Shown here: positions 1-8,256 of the stretch, in pieces | Layout of the letters: every line of letters begins with the position of its first letter | How positions within the stretch are numbered: position 1 is the stretch's first letter | NCBI GenBank assembly: GCA_051745935.1 | Contig: JBNJEM010000016.1 | Span: forward strand, 1-29,956 | Reading direction: 5' to 3' | DNA: 29,956 nt | DNA from: JBNJEM01 sp051745935 | GTDB taxonomy: Bacteria; Planctomycetota; Planctomycetia; Pirellulales; Pirellulaceae | Program-made: the position numbers and the translations under genes | Notes under the pieces: generated by a model | The model's database searches: none | Told to the model about the DNA's origin: nothing | The model's input: only the letters and a program-made list of their open reading frames with translations

Positions 1-259
1 CCTGATTCACCCACGAGGTGAACTCGTGGGGGTCTGGCCGGCTGGACGCCGCGTTAGCTCGCGAGCCTGATTCACCCACGAGATGAACTCGTGGGGGTCT
101 GACCGGTTGGACGCCGCGTAGCTCACGAGCCTGATTCACCCACGAGGTGAACTCGTGGGGGTCTGACCGGTTGGACGCCGCGTTAGCTCGCGAGCCTGAT
201 TCACCCACGAGGTGAACTCGTGGGGCGCTGGCCGGCTGGACGCCGCGTTAGCTCACGAG
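1..259. repeat. Four-copy 65-bp tandem repeat with internal hairpin
   Basis: Four head-to-tail units start at 1, 66, 130 and 195. Units are 65 bp except the second, which is 64 bp. They differ at only a few positions. Each unit carries a perfect 8-bp inverted repeat, CCCACGAG / CTCGTGGG, separated by 5 nt (first copy 10-30). The loop changes between copies (gtgaa or atgaa) while the stem does not. A second palindrome, GCTCGCGAGC, spans the unit 1/2 junction (57-66) and is broken at the next junction. The array lies about 80 bp beyond the stop codon of the minus-strand phosphofructokinase, so the hairpins could end its transcript. The head-to-tail arrangement with no unique spacers excludes a CRISPR array. 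Function unknown. Confidence 0.93.
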
Positions 260-337
260 CCCCACGCCCTTCGTGGTACATCGCTACTCTGTCCGGACCA
301 ACGTCCGCGGATATCCGGCTCTTTCCCGTGAACGGTG

Positions 338-1558
338 CTACGATTGCCCGAGTACCTTTTCAACGGCCGGAGCGGAAACCAGCTCCCGATGCGGCAGGGT
401 CCCGACGAGCGGCCGCGCGTAGTCCTTGAATGCCGGGGTGATGGTCGAGTGTTCTGGATCGATGAACTCGTCGGGCATGCTCTTGCTCGCTTCCGCCACC
501 GTATCGAGCGGCGTCAAGAAATACTCCACCGAATAATCGCCGATCCGGCGAATGGCCACGCTGCCGTTCACGTTCTCCCACACCGAGAACTGAACCGCCT
601 TCTCGCCAACCTCGCGGGCCTCGTTCGCATCGACCCGCGAAACCACCCCGAGGAAGCTCCGTTGCAAATACCCGAATGTATCGCTTCGGACCCGCGCGAT
701 ATCGAGTTTTTCCTTGATTAGCTTGCTCAACGTGTCGCCCAAGACCCCGGAGCCCGAAAGCTGCACGTTTTGGTAATCATCCCGCTCGTTGGACTGTGTC
801 AACTCGATCGTCAGCGGCACTCCCTCGCGGTTCACGATTCCCTCCGACACGGCAACCACGCAGCGTCCGTACTTCGTGTATTGGTTGTCAACATCGGCCA
901 CGAAACGATCCGAATCAAACGGCTGCTCGGGCACGTAAATCAAATGGGGACCATCCTCGGGGTATTTCCTCGCCAAACTGGCCGCCGCCGTGAGGAACCC
1001 CGCGTGCCTGCCCATGACCACGCCGATGGAGACGCCGGGAATGCTCCGGTTGTCCAGATCGACGCCGCTAAACGCCTGGGCCACGAACCTGGCGGCCGAG
1101 CCGAACCCCGGACAATGATCGGTCACCAAAAGATCGTTGTCGATCGTCTTGGGAACGTGGATAACCCGCAACTCATGGCCGGCCTCTGATGCGTTCTCGT
1201 TGACGATTCTGCACGTCTCCGCCGAGTCATTCCCGCCGATATAGTAGAAATAACGGACATCGTGCGCCCTGAGCACTTCGAAGATCCTGGCACAGTATTC
1301 CCGGTCGGGCTTATCCCTGGTCGACAGCATTCCCGACGACGGCGTGGTGGCGACCATTTCCAGGTTGTGCTTGGTGGCTTGCGTGAGGTCCAGAAAGTCT
1401 TCCTTGATGATCCCTCGCACGCCGTGACGAGCCCCATAGATATTCTCGATCCAAGGGTACTGGCGAGCTTGCAACACCGCCCCCACCAGGCTTTGATTAA
1501 TGACCGCCGTCGGTCCACCACCCTGTGCAATCACCGCTTTGCCACTCAGTTTCGCCAC
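338..1558 (-). CDS. pfp: Pyrophosphate-dependent 6-phosphofructokinase
   Basis: This enzyme phosphorylates fructose 6-phosphate to fructose 1,6-bisphosphate in glycolysis, reversibly and in the cytoplasm. The 406-residue protein has an N-terminal GGGPTAVIN motif, GGNDSA near residue 108, PKTIDND near 136 and MGRHAG near 183. The Asp in GGNDS and the Lys of PKTIDND are the signature of PPi-type enzymes; ATP-dependent enzymes have Gly at the first position. Two GTG codons compete as start. The one at 1556-1558 is chosen because AAGGAG lies 6 nt upstream, while the GTG just before it leaves only 3 nt. The TAG stop is at 338-340. The gene stands alone. An ADP- or ATP-using relative of the same superfamily is possible but less likely from the motifs. 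Confidence 0.93.
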   Translation of the reverse strand: MAKLSGKAVIAQGGGPTAVINQSLVGAVLQARQYPWIENIYGARHGVRGIIKEDFLDLTQATKHNLEMVATTPSSGMLSTRDKPDREYCARIFEVLRAHDVRYFYYIGGNDSAETCRIVNENASEAGHELRVIHVPKTIDNDLLVTDHCPGFGSAARFVAQAFSGVDLDNRSIPGVSIGVVMGRHAGFLTAAASLARKYPEDGPHLIYVPEQPFDSDRFVADVDNQYTKYGRCVVAVSEGIVNREGVPLTIELTQSNERDDYQNVQLSGSGVLGDTLSKLIKEKLDIARVRSDTFGYLQRSFLGVVSRVDANEAREVGEKAVQFSVWENVNGSVAIRRIGDYSVEYFLTPLDTVAEASKSMPDEFIDPEHSTITPAFKDYARPLVGTLPHRELVSAPAVEKVLGQS

Positions 1559-1806
1559 CACACGCTCCTTGCCGTCATGAAAACGGAAGCCCCTACTTAC
1601 AGTAACAATACGAGACTAATCGACCATCCATCCTCCCGCAACATGCCGTAACCCGGCCGAGCCGGAACCAGAGCGCGTTAGGCCGCGTCGGTGTGAGGGG
1701 GCCGGTGTTGGCGTCGCGGATGCCGCCGATCAGACCATTGAGCATTTTCCGCGTCGCGCCCCCGGCGAGTCGAAGCCACGCGGTCCAACTTGAAAGCTTA
1801 CTCTCA

Positions 1807-1825
1807 CGCGTCAATCATTGACGCG
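1807..1825. promoter_or_regulatory. 19-bp perfect palindrome, possible operator
   Basis: CGCGTCAAT at 1807-1815 and ATTGACGCG at 1817-1825 are perfectly inverted around a single central base. The size and symmetry suit a dimeric DNA-binding protein. It lies about 250 bp upstream of the phosphofructokinase start, far for a direct operator. No regulator is identified. Confidence 0.35.
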
Positions 1826-1876
1826 ACAACCACCCCGCGATTGGGACGCGTAACAGCGCCGGATTTTTACTACGAT

Positions 1877-1948
1877 CCCATAACAAGACCATGCCGACGT
1901 TTCGTAATCCAAGGGGTTTTGGAAGCGAGAGCTCGGTTTTGTTACGGG
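1877..1948. repeat. Family A interspersed repeat, copy 1
   Basis: A 72-bp element bounded by imperfect 14-bp inverted ends: CCCATAACAAGACC at 1877-1890 and GGTTTTGTTACGGG at 1935-1948. The core reads GTAATCCAAGGGGTTTTGG followed by a purine-rich stretch. Related copies occur at 15764-15835 (inverted), 16717-16787 and 18701-18786. The layout is REP- or MITE-like. It holds no coding sequence. Confidence 0.85.
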
Positions 1949-2173
1949 CTCTAAAACACCGATGGCAGCCCAATAATCCGCGGGCCACCAGCCCATCCTC
2001 GGCCTTCATTCAAACGTTCGCTGGCCCCTTTTTCCGCGATTGGTGAGAGGAGGGATTCTTTACGCGCCGCCGCCCAAGTTTTTGCCATTTCGCGCGAAAT
2101 TCCACCCGTCACCGCTCAACGACCCGCCCACGCGGGGCTGCTTGCCCCCGGATTCGACCACTCTCTCGTCCGG

Positions 2174-3103
2174 CTACCGTCGCAAGTCCTTGCAATACCG
2201 CGCGAGAGAATCCCCGTCCCTTTCAAGCAGCACCGAGAGATCGGAAACTCGATAACAGATCTGTGTCACCAGTGCCTCCACGGATTCGGCATCATCCAGA
2301 CCGTTCTCCATCGCGTGCTGAATGCACTGCCGAACCGCATGGCGAAACGATTCCGCCGGTGTCTCGGCGTCCACCACCTGCAACGCTTGCCTGCACGACT
2401 CCAACAGTTTCTCGCACTGTTGCTCGGTCGGCGCTTGCGAGACGAAGTCCTCGGGATATCTTGTCCGCAAGACTTCCGCCACCCGTGCGGCCGGCCAGTT
2501 TTCATTCACGGCCCGTTCCAGCAGTCTAGCATCGTCGGGCATCCACGTTTCGAAGCGGACATGGTCGATGCCCAAATGGTTGCGATAGTTGGCGAAGCTG
2601 TAGTTGAAAATCTCGGCCGCCAGCAAGTGATAACGGTCCAGCCTCCGTGTCTCGTCGTGCTCGTCAAAGTCATCATCGGCCCAATCGTCCACCTCGTCAT
2701 CGGCCCAATCGTCCAGCTCGTCATCCAATTCCTCGCACGTCTCGCAGCGGTCCTGGCCTGGCATATAAGGCGTGTCACAGACCGTACACCACACATATCC
2801 ACACTCAAAACAGCGTCCCATGCTCACATCTTCAATGTCGGGGTCATTCTCGCAGTCTCCCGTCTTGTCACTGCCACATTTCGGGCACTCCCCGACCATG
2901 ATCCGATTGACAAACTCTTCACCACTCTTACTGGTCTCGAACACCCTCAACATTTCGAACCGAAGCTCCGGGTCCATGTTTTCCAGAAACTGGCGGGCCG
3001 TTTCGATCTCACTGTCGCTCGGCAATGCCGTGACTTCAGCTTCACAATGACTGCACCGCACGGCACCGTCAGCGATCTCTTTTCCACAACTCCAGCACAA
3101 CAT
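2174..3103 (-). CDS. Zinc-ribbon protein with acidic hinge, function unknown
   Basis: This 309-residue protein opens with a zinc-ribbon, CWSC (residues 3-6) and CSHC (17-20). A second cysteine-rich segment at about 70-125 contains CPKC, CFEC, CTVC and CETC. A strongly acidic stretch of Asp, Glu and Trp follows at about 125-150, built from a duplicated ELDDWADDEVDDWADD pattern that appears in the DNA as a 27-bp tandem repeat near 2684-2737. The C-terminal half is helical and soluble, with no motif I recognise. The ATG at 3101-3103 is chosen because GGGAG lies 8 nt upstream; an in-frame ATG 54 bp earlier has no such site. A cytoplasmic nucleic-acid or protein-binding role is inferred only from the zinc ribbons. 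Confidence 0.8.
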   Translation of the reverse strand: MLCWSCGKEIADGAVRCSHCEAEVTALPSDSEIETARQFLENMDPELRFEMLRVFETSKSGEEFVNRIMVGECPKCGSDKTGDCENDPDIEDVSMGRCFECGYVWCTVCDTPYMPGQDRCETCEELDDELDDWADDEVDDWADDDFDEHDETRRLDRYHLLAAEIFNYSFANYRNHLGIDHVRFETWMPDDARLLERAVNENWPAARVAEVLRTRYPEDFVSQAPTEQQCEKLLESCRQALQVVDAETPAESFRHAVRQCIQHAMENGLDDAESVEALVTQICYRVSDLSVLLERDGDSLARYCKDLRR

Positions 3104-3551
3104 GATTGGTGCTCCCGGAAAAAATGTTTCGTTCCGCAGCTGGTCCTGTTTGTTCATCCGTGCCAGTTTCGCTGCCTACAGGAGATAATCGTTCGAACCC
3201 AGGGCTCAAGCCCGTATATATGCCGCGCCCCATACCTCCATTCTGATCCTTATCATTCTATCCCCTGTCGGAACTAAACGGCACCCCCTCCCTTGAATCG
3301 GCGATGACACATCTGGAGTGTCCATGCTGGGCATCGGAATCGCAATAGCGGACCGTTCCGGGAGTTCCCGCGCGGCGGCAATGCACCGAACGCGATGGAG
3401 CGCGCGCCGATAACCGGGACCAGCACGAGACTTGGCGAGCAACAAGATCACCGTGACGACCTCAATGCTACTCGATGGATTTCTCCCGCAACCAGGGGCG
3501 AGTCCACATGTTGCATCCGCCGCACCGCAAGGGGCAGTGGTCTTAAAACGA
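3104..3551. other. Gene-free stretch
   Basis: About 450 bp between the stop of the fused nucleotidyltransferase/HepT gene and the start of the zinc-ribbon gene, both on the minus strand. Open frames here on either strand lack ribosome binding sites and recognisable domains. I see no repeat or strong hairpin. Confidence 0.5.
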
Positions 3552-4391
3552 TCATTTGCCGGACTCGGGCGTCTCTTGATTCTCGAGCAGGGACTGAATG
3601 AAAAGTGCGACTTTTCCATAGATGGGCGGGAAGTCCCGTATGAAGTCGCTGATGCGATCATGAAGGATCTCGAGGTATTCATGGGCTAAAAGGTTCCGCA
3701 GACGAGCAAACGAAGAGAATCGCACTGCTCCCTCTTCGTCGACACCGGCAAGCGAAGCCAGCATTTCCATGGCCTGCTGATAGGTGCGGGGCATGGGACG
3801 GTGCTCCGAGGCGAGCACCAGCTTGGCGACATCGATCGTCGCGTTGATGATGTTTTCCGTCCATCGTTCCAGGTTACGCCTTTTGGTTTTGTCGGTTCTA
3901 TATTCCTCGGCAGTAATTTGTCGAAAGTGCTTGATCTCACACAGTTCGTCTTCAAGGAATTGTACACGTTCCAGCAACCGGACCCGATCTTCCGGCGAGA
4001 GGGAAGTGGAACGGCGGGCCACTTGTCGGAACTGGCCCGCAAACGAGGCGAAATCCTCGGCTTCCATGGTTTGATCGAGCAGCAGATGGAGGTAGAGCCC
4101 CCGGTCGCGGACCACAAGGGGCGTGCCCTGCTTGAGGATCGCCGAAACCAGGGAAGCCGGCGCCTGATCGAGGCGCACCAGATCCACTTCCGCCTCCAGG
4201 TATCTGCTCAGCTCGCGCCAGAGTGGGGTTTCTTCGCGGCCGTCGTCAAGGCACACGCCGATGTCCACGTCTGATTCGGAACTTGTCCGGCCAACGGCGG
4301 TAGAGCCGAAGAGAAAAGCCAGCCGAACCGAAGGCCGGTCCGCGAAGAACCGTATCAGCTTTGTCTCAAGTTCTCGGATCTCGTCGTTCAT
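3552..4391 (-). CDS. Fused MntA-type nucleotidyltransferase and HepT-type domain
   Basis: This 279-residue protein joins two domains that are normally separate genes of the type VII toxin-antitoxin system. Residues 1 to about 105 form a minimal nucleotidyltransferase with the exact GSx10DxD signature (G29-S30, D41, D43) and a third Asp at about 70 in EVDLVRL. Residues about 125-260 are helical and contain RNLLAHEY (R232, H237, Y239), the exact Rx4HxY motif of HepT. In known pairs MntA adds AMP to the HepT tyrosine and blocks its toxicity. The fusion would place antitoxin and toxin in one chain, with the antitoxin first. The start at 4391 has GAGG close upstream and begins right at the conserved domain; an upstream in-frame start would add 27 unlike residues. 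No separate partner gene lies beside it. Confidence 0.85.
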   Translation of the reverse strand: MNDEIRELETKLIRFFADRPSVRLAFLFGSTAVGRTSSESDVDIGVCLDDGREETPLWRELSRYLEAEVDLVRLDQAPASLVSAILKQGTPLVVRDRGLYLHLLLDQTMEAEDFASFAGQFRQVARRSTSLSPEDRVRLLERVQFLEDELCEIKHFRQITAEEYRTDKTKRRNLERWTENIINATIDVAKLVLASEHRPMPRTYQQAMEMLASLAGVDEEGAVRFSSFARLRNLLAHEYLEILHDRISDFIRDFPPIYGKVALFIQSLLENQETPESGK

Positions 4392-5119
4392 GGTGCCTCG
4401 CGCCAGCCCAAACCAAGCCCTCTTCCGCGCAAGAGACGACTCCATTTGCCACCGAATAGCCGCAGAAAACAACTAATCGGATCGGACATGAGCTTGGCCA
4501 AACCCTGCCTCCATAAGGCAACAACCATAATTACAAGGGTTTGTCCAACCATCGTCTTCATTGTTAGCGTAAGGATACCTGCTGAGAGAAAAGGAAACAA
4601 CACGCCTGACGTGACCGGTGTATTGATACAAAACCGCGACGCCGTCCCCACCGGCAACGGCGGCGCCGCATTGCACATCAGTCGAAACGGGGATATATTT
4701 CAGGCGGTTGGATTCTTCCGGATGGAAAGCTGCCCGACGCAAGCCGTCCTCCCGTTGGTCGGACTCGCGGCGGAGAAAGTCATCCGCGACCGGTATAAAA
4801 CCGGGACCGAAGCCGGCGCGGGCAAGCCGAAGCCGTCGGAAACGCGCGAAAACGGACCTTGGTACACGCGTGACCTCCGTTTCCGCACGAAGCCGGGCAA
4901 ACTGCGTTTGCGTTTTGTTTCCGGCCGTGAATCAAGTCAGTCCCGGCTTCCCCGAATGCCGGGAAGTTCATCCGCTCACTTGTCCGCCCGACTCGCTGCC
5001 CCTTGAACTCCAATGGCATCGCCTTATACTCCACCCGATCAAAAACGACGCAAGTGTTCGGTGCCACTTGCGGCACGAACGACCAGAACGGCGTGCCTTG
5101 TGCCCGTTTGCGGATTGTG
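4392..5119. other. Intergenic region containing family B repeat copy 1
   Basis: About 730 bp between the fusion gene start and the sulfotransferase stop. It holds a family B repeat at 4691-4798. A small hairpin, CCCGGC / GCCGGG with a 10-nt spacer, lies near 4941-4962. Open frames on both strands at 4780-5256 overlap the repeat or the sulfotransferase and show no domain. Otherwise I see nothing. Confidence 0.5.
4691..4798 (+). repeat. Family B structured repeat, copy 1
   Basis: The element begins GGATATATTTCAGGCGG and ends at CCGCGACCGGTATAA. It can fold into three hairpins: GGCGGTT (4703-4709) with AGCTGCC (4728-4734), enclosing TTCC/GGAA; CCGAC with GTCGG; and TCGCGG with CCGCGA. Copies 3, 4 and 5 share this layout; copy 2 is inverted and diverged. 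Confidence 0.85.
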
Positions 5120-6316
5120 TCACGGTTGGCCAGCAGCAGTATAACCGGCCCTGCGCTGCGTGGAGAAGTGGGAAGCCTTCGTACGGACACCCGTGCCGTA
5201 TCCGTACCGGCGAGCATAGTCTTGCCATCGGTCTTGAATGCGTTGACGCAACCCATCGGTTACCTCGTACCGATTGGCCCGATACCCCGAACTCGCCTTT
5301 ACTTTCCGCTCGATGCACGGGCGGGCGACGTCGAAGTCACCCAAGTCGAGTTGCCTGTACACATCACGAACCTGGCCGGTGGGATCGGCTACGAGCTGTT
5401 CGTAGTGCACGTCGCAGATTTGTTCGGGAGGAATCCGCCGGCGTTGAGCCTCAAACGCTTCGTACATGTGCACGAATGTGTCCAGTACGTACTGCTCCAA
5501 CTGCCGTCGGTCCGGAAGTTGCAGGCCGTGATCGGACGCCAGGCGAGTCCAAAGGCGCATGGTCGACGGAAAAATGCTCAGCGGATCGCGCACGACGTGC
5601 ACGAAGCGCGCTTTTGGAAACAATCGGAAAAGGTGGCTGATTCGGGCAGTGTGCGTGGGAGATTTAAGCACCAGTCGCGCCCCATCTTGTCCAACCATCA
5701 GAGTTTTGAGGAAGGTGACAAACGTCTGGTTCCAGCGAGCGGTCTCTTCCAGTGGCAGGCCGCGCAAGGCGAGCGATTGGGAGCAGTGCGGCAACCGGTG
5801 GGGAAACGCGACGGTCCGGTACACGCTGGGAAGACCGAGCAAGCAGAGTGCCCATTCATCTTCCTGTGGCTGTGTCCAGCCGATCCGAACGTTGTCCATG
5901 GGACGGCGCCGCGGCATCAACACCCCTAACCACCATGGCACGAGGTACCGCGAAATCAAGAAATGGCTCGGCGCCAAGCAGGCGTATGTATCCGGATACG
6001 CGTGGCGGGGATCGGCCGAGAGAAGTTCGTGAAGGAGCGTGGTGCCCGAACGCCAATGCCCCACGACGAAAATCGGATCATCTCGCAACTCAATCGCTTC
6101 CACACGTCGCTTCCAAAACATCCACTGGGCGGCGGCTAGAGCTGAATTAACCAAGCTGGCGGTGGACACGCCCAGTGCCATGGGGATCCGTGAAGGCGTT
6201 ATGGCGAATCGATTGTCCCGCAGCAGCTTCATCCACGCGGCCCCCGTCATGCCGTGCCAGAGTCGCGGAGCCCAAGGCATGGTTTTTTGTCCGCATTGAC
6301 CGGAGTTCTCTTGCAT
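5120..6316 (-). CDS. PAPS-dependent sulfotransferase
   Basis: This 398-residue protein would transfer sulfate from PAPS to a hydroxyl or amine acceptor. GHWRSGTTLLHELL (residues 86-99) is the 5'-phosphosulfate loop and FVHVVRDPLSIFPSTMRL (about 238-255) the 3'-phosphate-binding segment, with Arg and Ser in the expected places. LKSPTH at about 217 fits the catalytic region. The length is typical of bacterial sulfotransferase-family proteins. The ATG at 6314-6316 is chosen because the conserved PWAPRLWHGM segment follows soon after and GGAG lies upstream; a GTG start 102 bp earlier lacks a binding site. It is the last gene of a minus-strand run with an acyl carrier protein, acyltransferase and methyltransferase, which suggests a lipid-like or acylated acceptor. 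The acceptor itself cannot be read from the sequence. Confidence 0.9.
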   Translation of the reverse strand: MQENSGQCGQKTMPWAPRLWHGMTGAAWMKLLRDNRFAITPSRIPMALGVSTASLVNSALAAAQWMFWKRRVEAIELRDDPIFVVGHWRSGTTLLHELLSADPRHAYPDTYACLAPSHFLISRYLVPWWLGVLMPRRRPMDNVRIGWTQPQEDEWALCLLGLPSVYRTVAFPHRLPHCSQSLALRGLPLEETARWNQTFVTFLKTLMVGQDGARLVLKSPTHTARISHLFRLFPKARFVHVVRDPLSIFPSTMRLWTRLASDHGLQLPDRRQLEQYVLDTFVHMYEAFEAQRRRIPPEQICDVHYEQLVADPTGQVRDVYRQLDLGDFDVARPCIERKVKASSGYRANRYEVTDGLRQRIQDRWQDYARRYGYGTGVRTKASHFSTQRRAGYTAAGQP

Positions 6317-6453
6317 TCTCAAGGTTCTCCTCGCTAGCGGCTGATTCAGAAACAATACCTTCGCTCCAACGTCGCGCCACCACGTCGGAACGTATGATTC
6401 ATGCGGCAGGTACGGCACGAAGCGGGCCGAGAGCGTGTTGCGCCAACTCCTCC

Positions 6454-7122
6454 CTACGCCGCCTCGCGGACCGAGCCACTGCCGCGCGCCTTGGCGGTAC
6501 GCATGAGACGCGGGAAGAAACGTCCCGTTCGATTACAGTACGCCGCGTAATCCTCGCCGTGGATGCGCTTGAGGTAACGTTCCTCGCTGGCCGCCTTGAT
6601 GCAAAGCATCGTGATATGTATCGCTCCAACCACCGCCATGGCTGGCGAGAGCGTCACGGCCACCGTGGACAACATCAACAGAATACTGAGCGAATAGATG
6701 GGATGCCGCACATAGGAAAACATTCCGCTGGTAATGAGCCGGCACCGTTTGCCCGGCACAATCGCCATGCTCCAATTCCGACCCATGCCAAACCAATTCG
6801 GGATTGTGAGGCCAAAAGCCAGCACGGCCAACCCCGCCGCGCCCAACCGAAGGGTCCACAGCACCGGGTTGGCGGTCGCCACGCCGGGAGTGGCAAGCCA
6901 CCCGCTACTGGAAGAGGCGGCCAAGGCTGGAATGACCTGCCAGAGCACGATGGCCGGCACCCAGAGCCCCCACATCCATTGTTCCCTCGCCGTCCGCGGC
7001 AGCCCGCCGGCCGGCGTGCGATAACGAATGTGGCTGCGAACAACCAGTACGCAGACGCTCGTCCAATAGGTCCAAACAGTGAGCGTGACCACTGTCTGAG
7101 GTAAATCACCGATTAGGAACAT
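6454..7122 (-). CDS. ICMT/PEMT-like membrane methyltransferase
   Basis: A 222-residue multi-pass membrane protein with hydrophobic segments at about 8-28, 52-70, 88-108 and 145-178. It carries the C-terminal signature of isoprenylcysteine and phosphatidylethanolamine methyltransferases: LITSGMFSYVRHPIY with RHP at 139-141, then EERYL at 180-184 and GEDYAAYCNRTGRFFPR. These form the SAM-binding site in the family. It probably methylates a membrane-embedded or lipid-like substrate. The ATG at 7120-7122 has GCGAGG about 8 nt upstream. It sits 95 bp downstream of the acyltransferase gene and about 140 bp upstream of the sulfotransferase, all in one direction, so co-transcription is likely. Phospholipid, quinone or isoprenoid substrates are all possible. 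Confidence 0.85.
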   Translation of the reverse strand: MFLIGDLPQTVVTLTVWTYWTSVCVLVVRSHIRYRTPAGGLPRTAREQWMWGLWVPAIVLWQVIPALAASSSSGWLATPGVATANPVLWTLRLGAAGLAVLAFGLTIPNWFGMGRNWSMAIVPGKRCRLITSGMFSYVRHPIYSLSILLMLSTVAVTLSPAMAVVGAIHITMLCIKAASEERYLKRIHGEDYAAYCNRTGRFFPRLMRTAKARGSGSVREAA

Positions 7123-7216
7123 GTTGTAAACCTCGCTGGAATTGAATCGAGGGGACGTTCAGTGTTGTCACATGTGTATCCATTCCGTCGCCGCTTGCCT
7201 CGTCCTGTCCGTCCGC

Positions 7217-8092
7217 CTACGCCGCGTCCGCCCCGGTTTCACCCCGATGCTCCGTCGCGCCGTTCGACTCCATTTGAGCTGGATCCGTCATGAATTGCCG
7301 AATTGTCTCCGCGAACCGGCCCAATTGATACGCACTGGCGATGCGATGGTCGGCACGCACGAACAGCGGAGCCACCGGACCAACTTCCACCTTCCCGTCC
7401 CGAACGACTGGCGTCTGTTCCACACGCCCCATCGTTACGCTCAGTGTCGAACTTTCGTGCGGGTAGCTGGAAGGTTTGTAGGTCCGCATCGGAGGCGCGC
7501 CGGAAAACGCCAGGTAATTGACAAGGACCGGAGAACAGGCGATCCGATCAATCCGGTCGACTTTTGGCAGATTGAAATTACTATCCAAGTACAAATAGGC
7601 GCGGATGATCCAACCAAGCAAGGGGCCCGGAAACCGACTTCTTAACCAAGATTTGTCCTCGTGATCCAGGGTACTTCCATTGGCGGCGCGATGTTGATTC
7701 TTCCAAATGATGCGGGCAATCCGTTCCAGTGATAGCGCATCCACGTTACGCAACAACAATACTTCCACTTCATTGCTGTGACGATTATACGTCATCATCC
7801 GCAGGTTGATGTCCCGAAACTCGTAAATCCGGCGCCCGACCACGCGACAGTTAAGCCGTGGGTGGCGCTGCAGCGCTCGGCCAACCGCCCGCGCCAGCAC
7901 GTGCGCCACGGAAATCAATGTCTTGCCGTTGGAATTGCGGTTTTTCACATAGTCATTCAGTCGTGACGCCGGTACATCCGTTCCCCAGACAATCGTCGGG
8001 TCCGCCGGGGACCGGCACCCATAAAGATAGTGCAGATTGTAAAACGGGAGTTGACTGACGGGGATCGGTTTGCGAGCGAGCGGCCAATGCAT
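7217..8092 (-). CDS. E2-like acyltransferase lacking lipoyl domain
   Basis: The 291-residue protein resembles the catalytic domain of 2-oxoacid dehydrogenase E2 enzymes (chloramphenicol acetyltransferase fold). Supporting segments are PFYNLHYLYGCR near the start, RHPRLNCRVVGRRIYEFRDI in the middle and VAPLFVRADHRIASAYQLGR near the end. His249 in DHR matches the catalytic His. The following Asp-Gly of the usual HRxxDG is Ser-Ala here, so activity or chemistry may differ. There is no lipoyl or E1/E3-binding domain, so it is not a normal dehydrogenase component. Next to an acyl carrier protein it may move an acyl group onto an acceptor. The ATG at 8090-8092 has GAAGG 8 nt upstream. An alternative GTG at 8258-8260 overlaps the upstream stop as GTGA but adds 56 residues unlike the family. 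Confidence 0.8.
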   Translation of the reverse strand: MHWPLARKPIPVSQLPFYNLHYLYGCRSPADPTIVWGTDVPASRLNDYVKNRNSNGKTLISVAHVLARAVGRALQRHPRLNCRVVGRRIYEFRDINLRMMTYNRHSNEVEVLLLRNVDALSLERIARIIWKNQHRAANGSTLDHEDKSWLRSRFPGPLLGWIIRAYLYLDSNFNLPKVDRIDRIACSPVLVNYLAFSGAPPMRTYKPSSYPHESSTLSVTMGRVEQTPVVRDGKVEVGPVAPLFVRADHRIASAYQLGRFAETIRQFMTDPAQMESNGATEHRGETGADAA

Positions 8093-8256
8093 GAAAATGC
8101 CTTCACGAACTACGGGAAATATAGTGGATTCGTTGAAACAATCCTTTCTACTTGGCCCTTTGAAACGGAATGGGGCCTGCAGACCCAGCCCCACAATGGC
8201 ACGAACGTCACGCCAACTCTCGCAGGCTGGTATTGCTGAAAACAGGTAGCGCCGGT

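Larger units (their letters stand above)
1559..2173. other. Intergenic region with palindrome and family A repeat
   Basis: About 615 bp between the start of the phosphofructokinase gene and the end of the zinc-ribbon gene, both on the minus strand. It holds a 19-bp palindrome (1807-1825) and a family A repeat (1877-1948), listed separately. A minus-strand open frame at 1593-1814 reads fairly well as protein but has no recognisable domain and no clear ribosome binding site, so it is not called. The rest shows nothing I can identify. Confidence 0.6.

Noticed and set aside
1..259. CRISPR array
   Set aside because: Units are contiguous 65-bp tandem copies with no unique spacers, and no cas genes are seen.
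1593..1814. Small minus-strand gene
   Set aside because: It reads partly like protein but has no domain, no clear ribosome binding site and no neighbour that supports it.
2315..3277. Plus-strand open frame of about 320 codons
   Set aside because: It is antisense to the zinc-ribbon gene, whose cysteine pattern and binding site support the minus strand.
5003..5929. Plus-strand open frame of about 308 codons
   Set aside because: It is antisense to the sulfotransferase over most of its length and shows no domain; the opposite strand has clear catalytic motifs.
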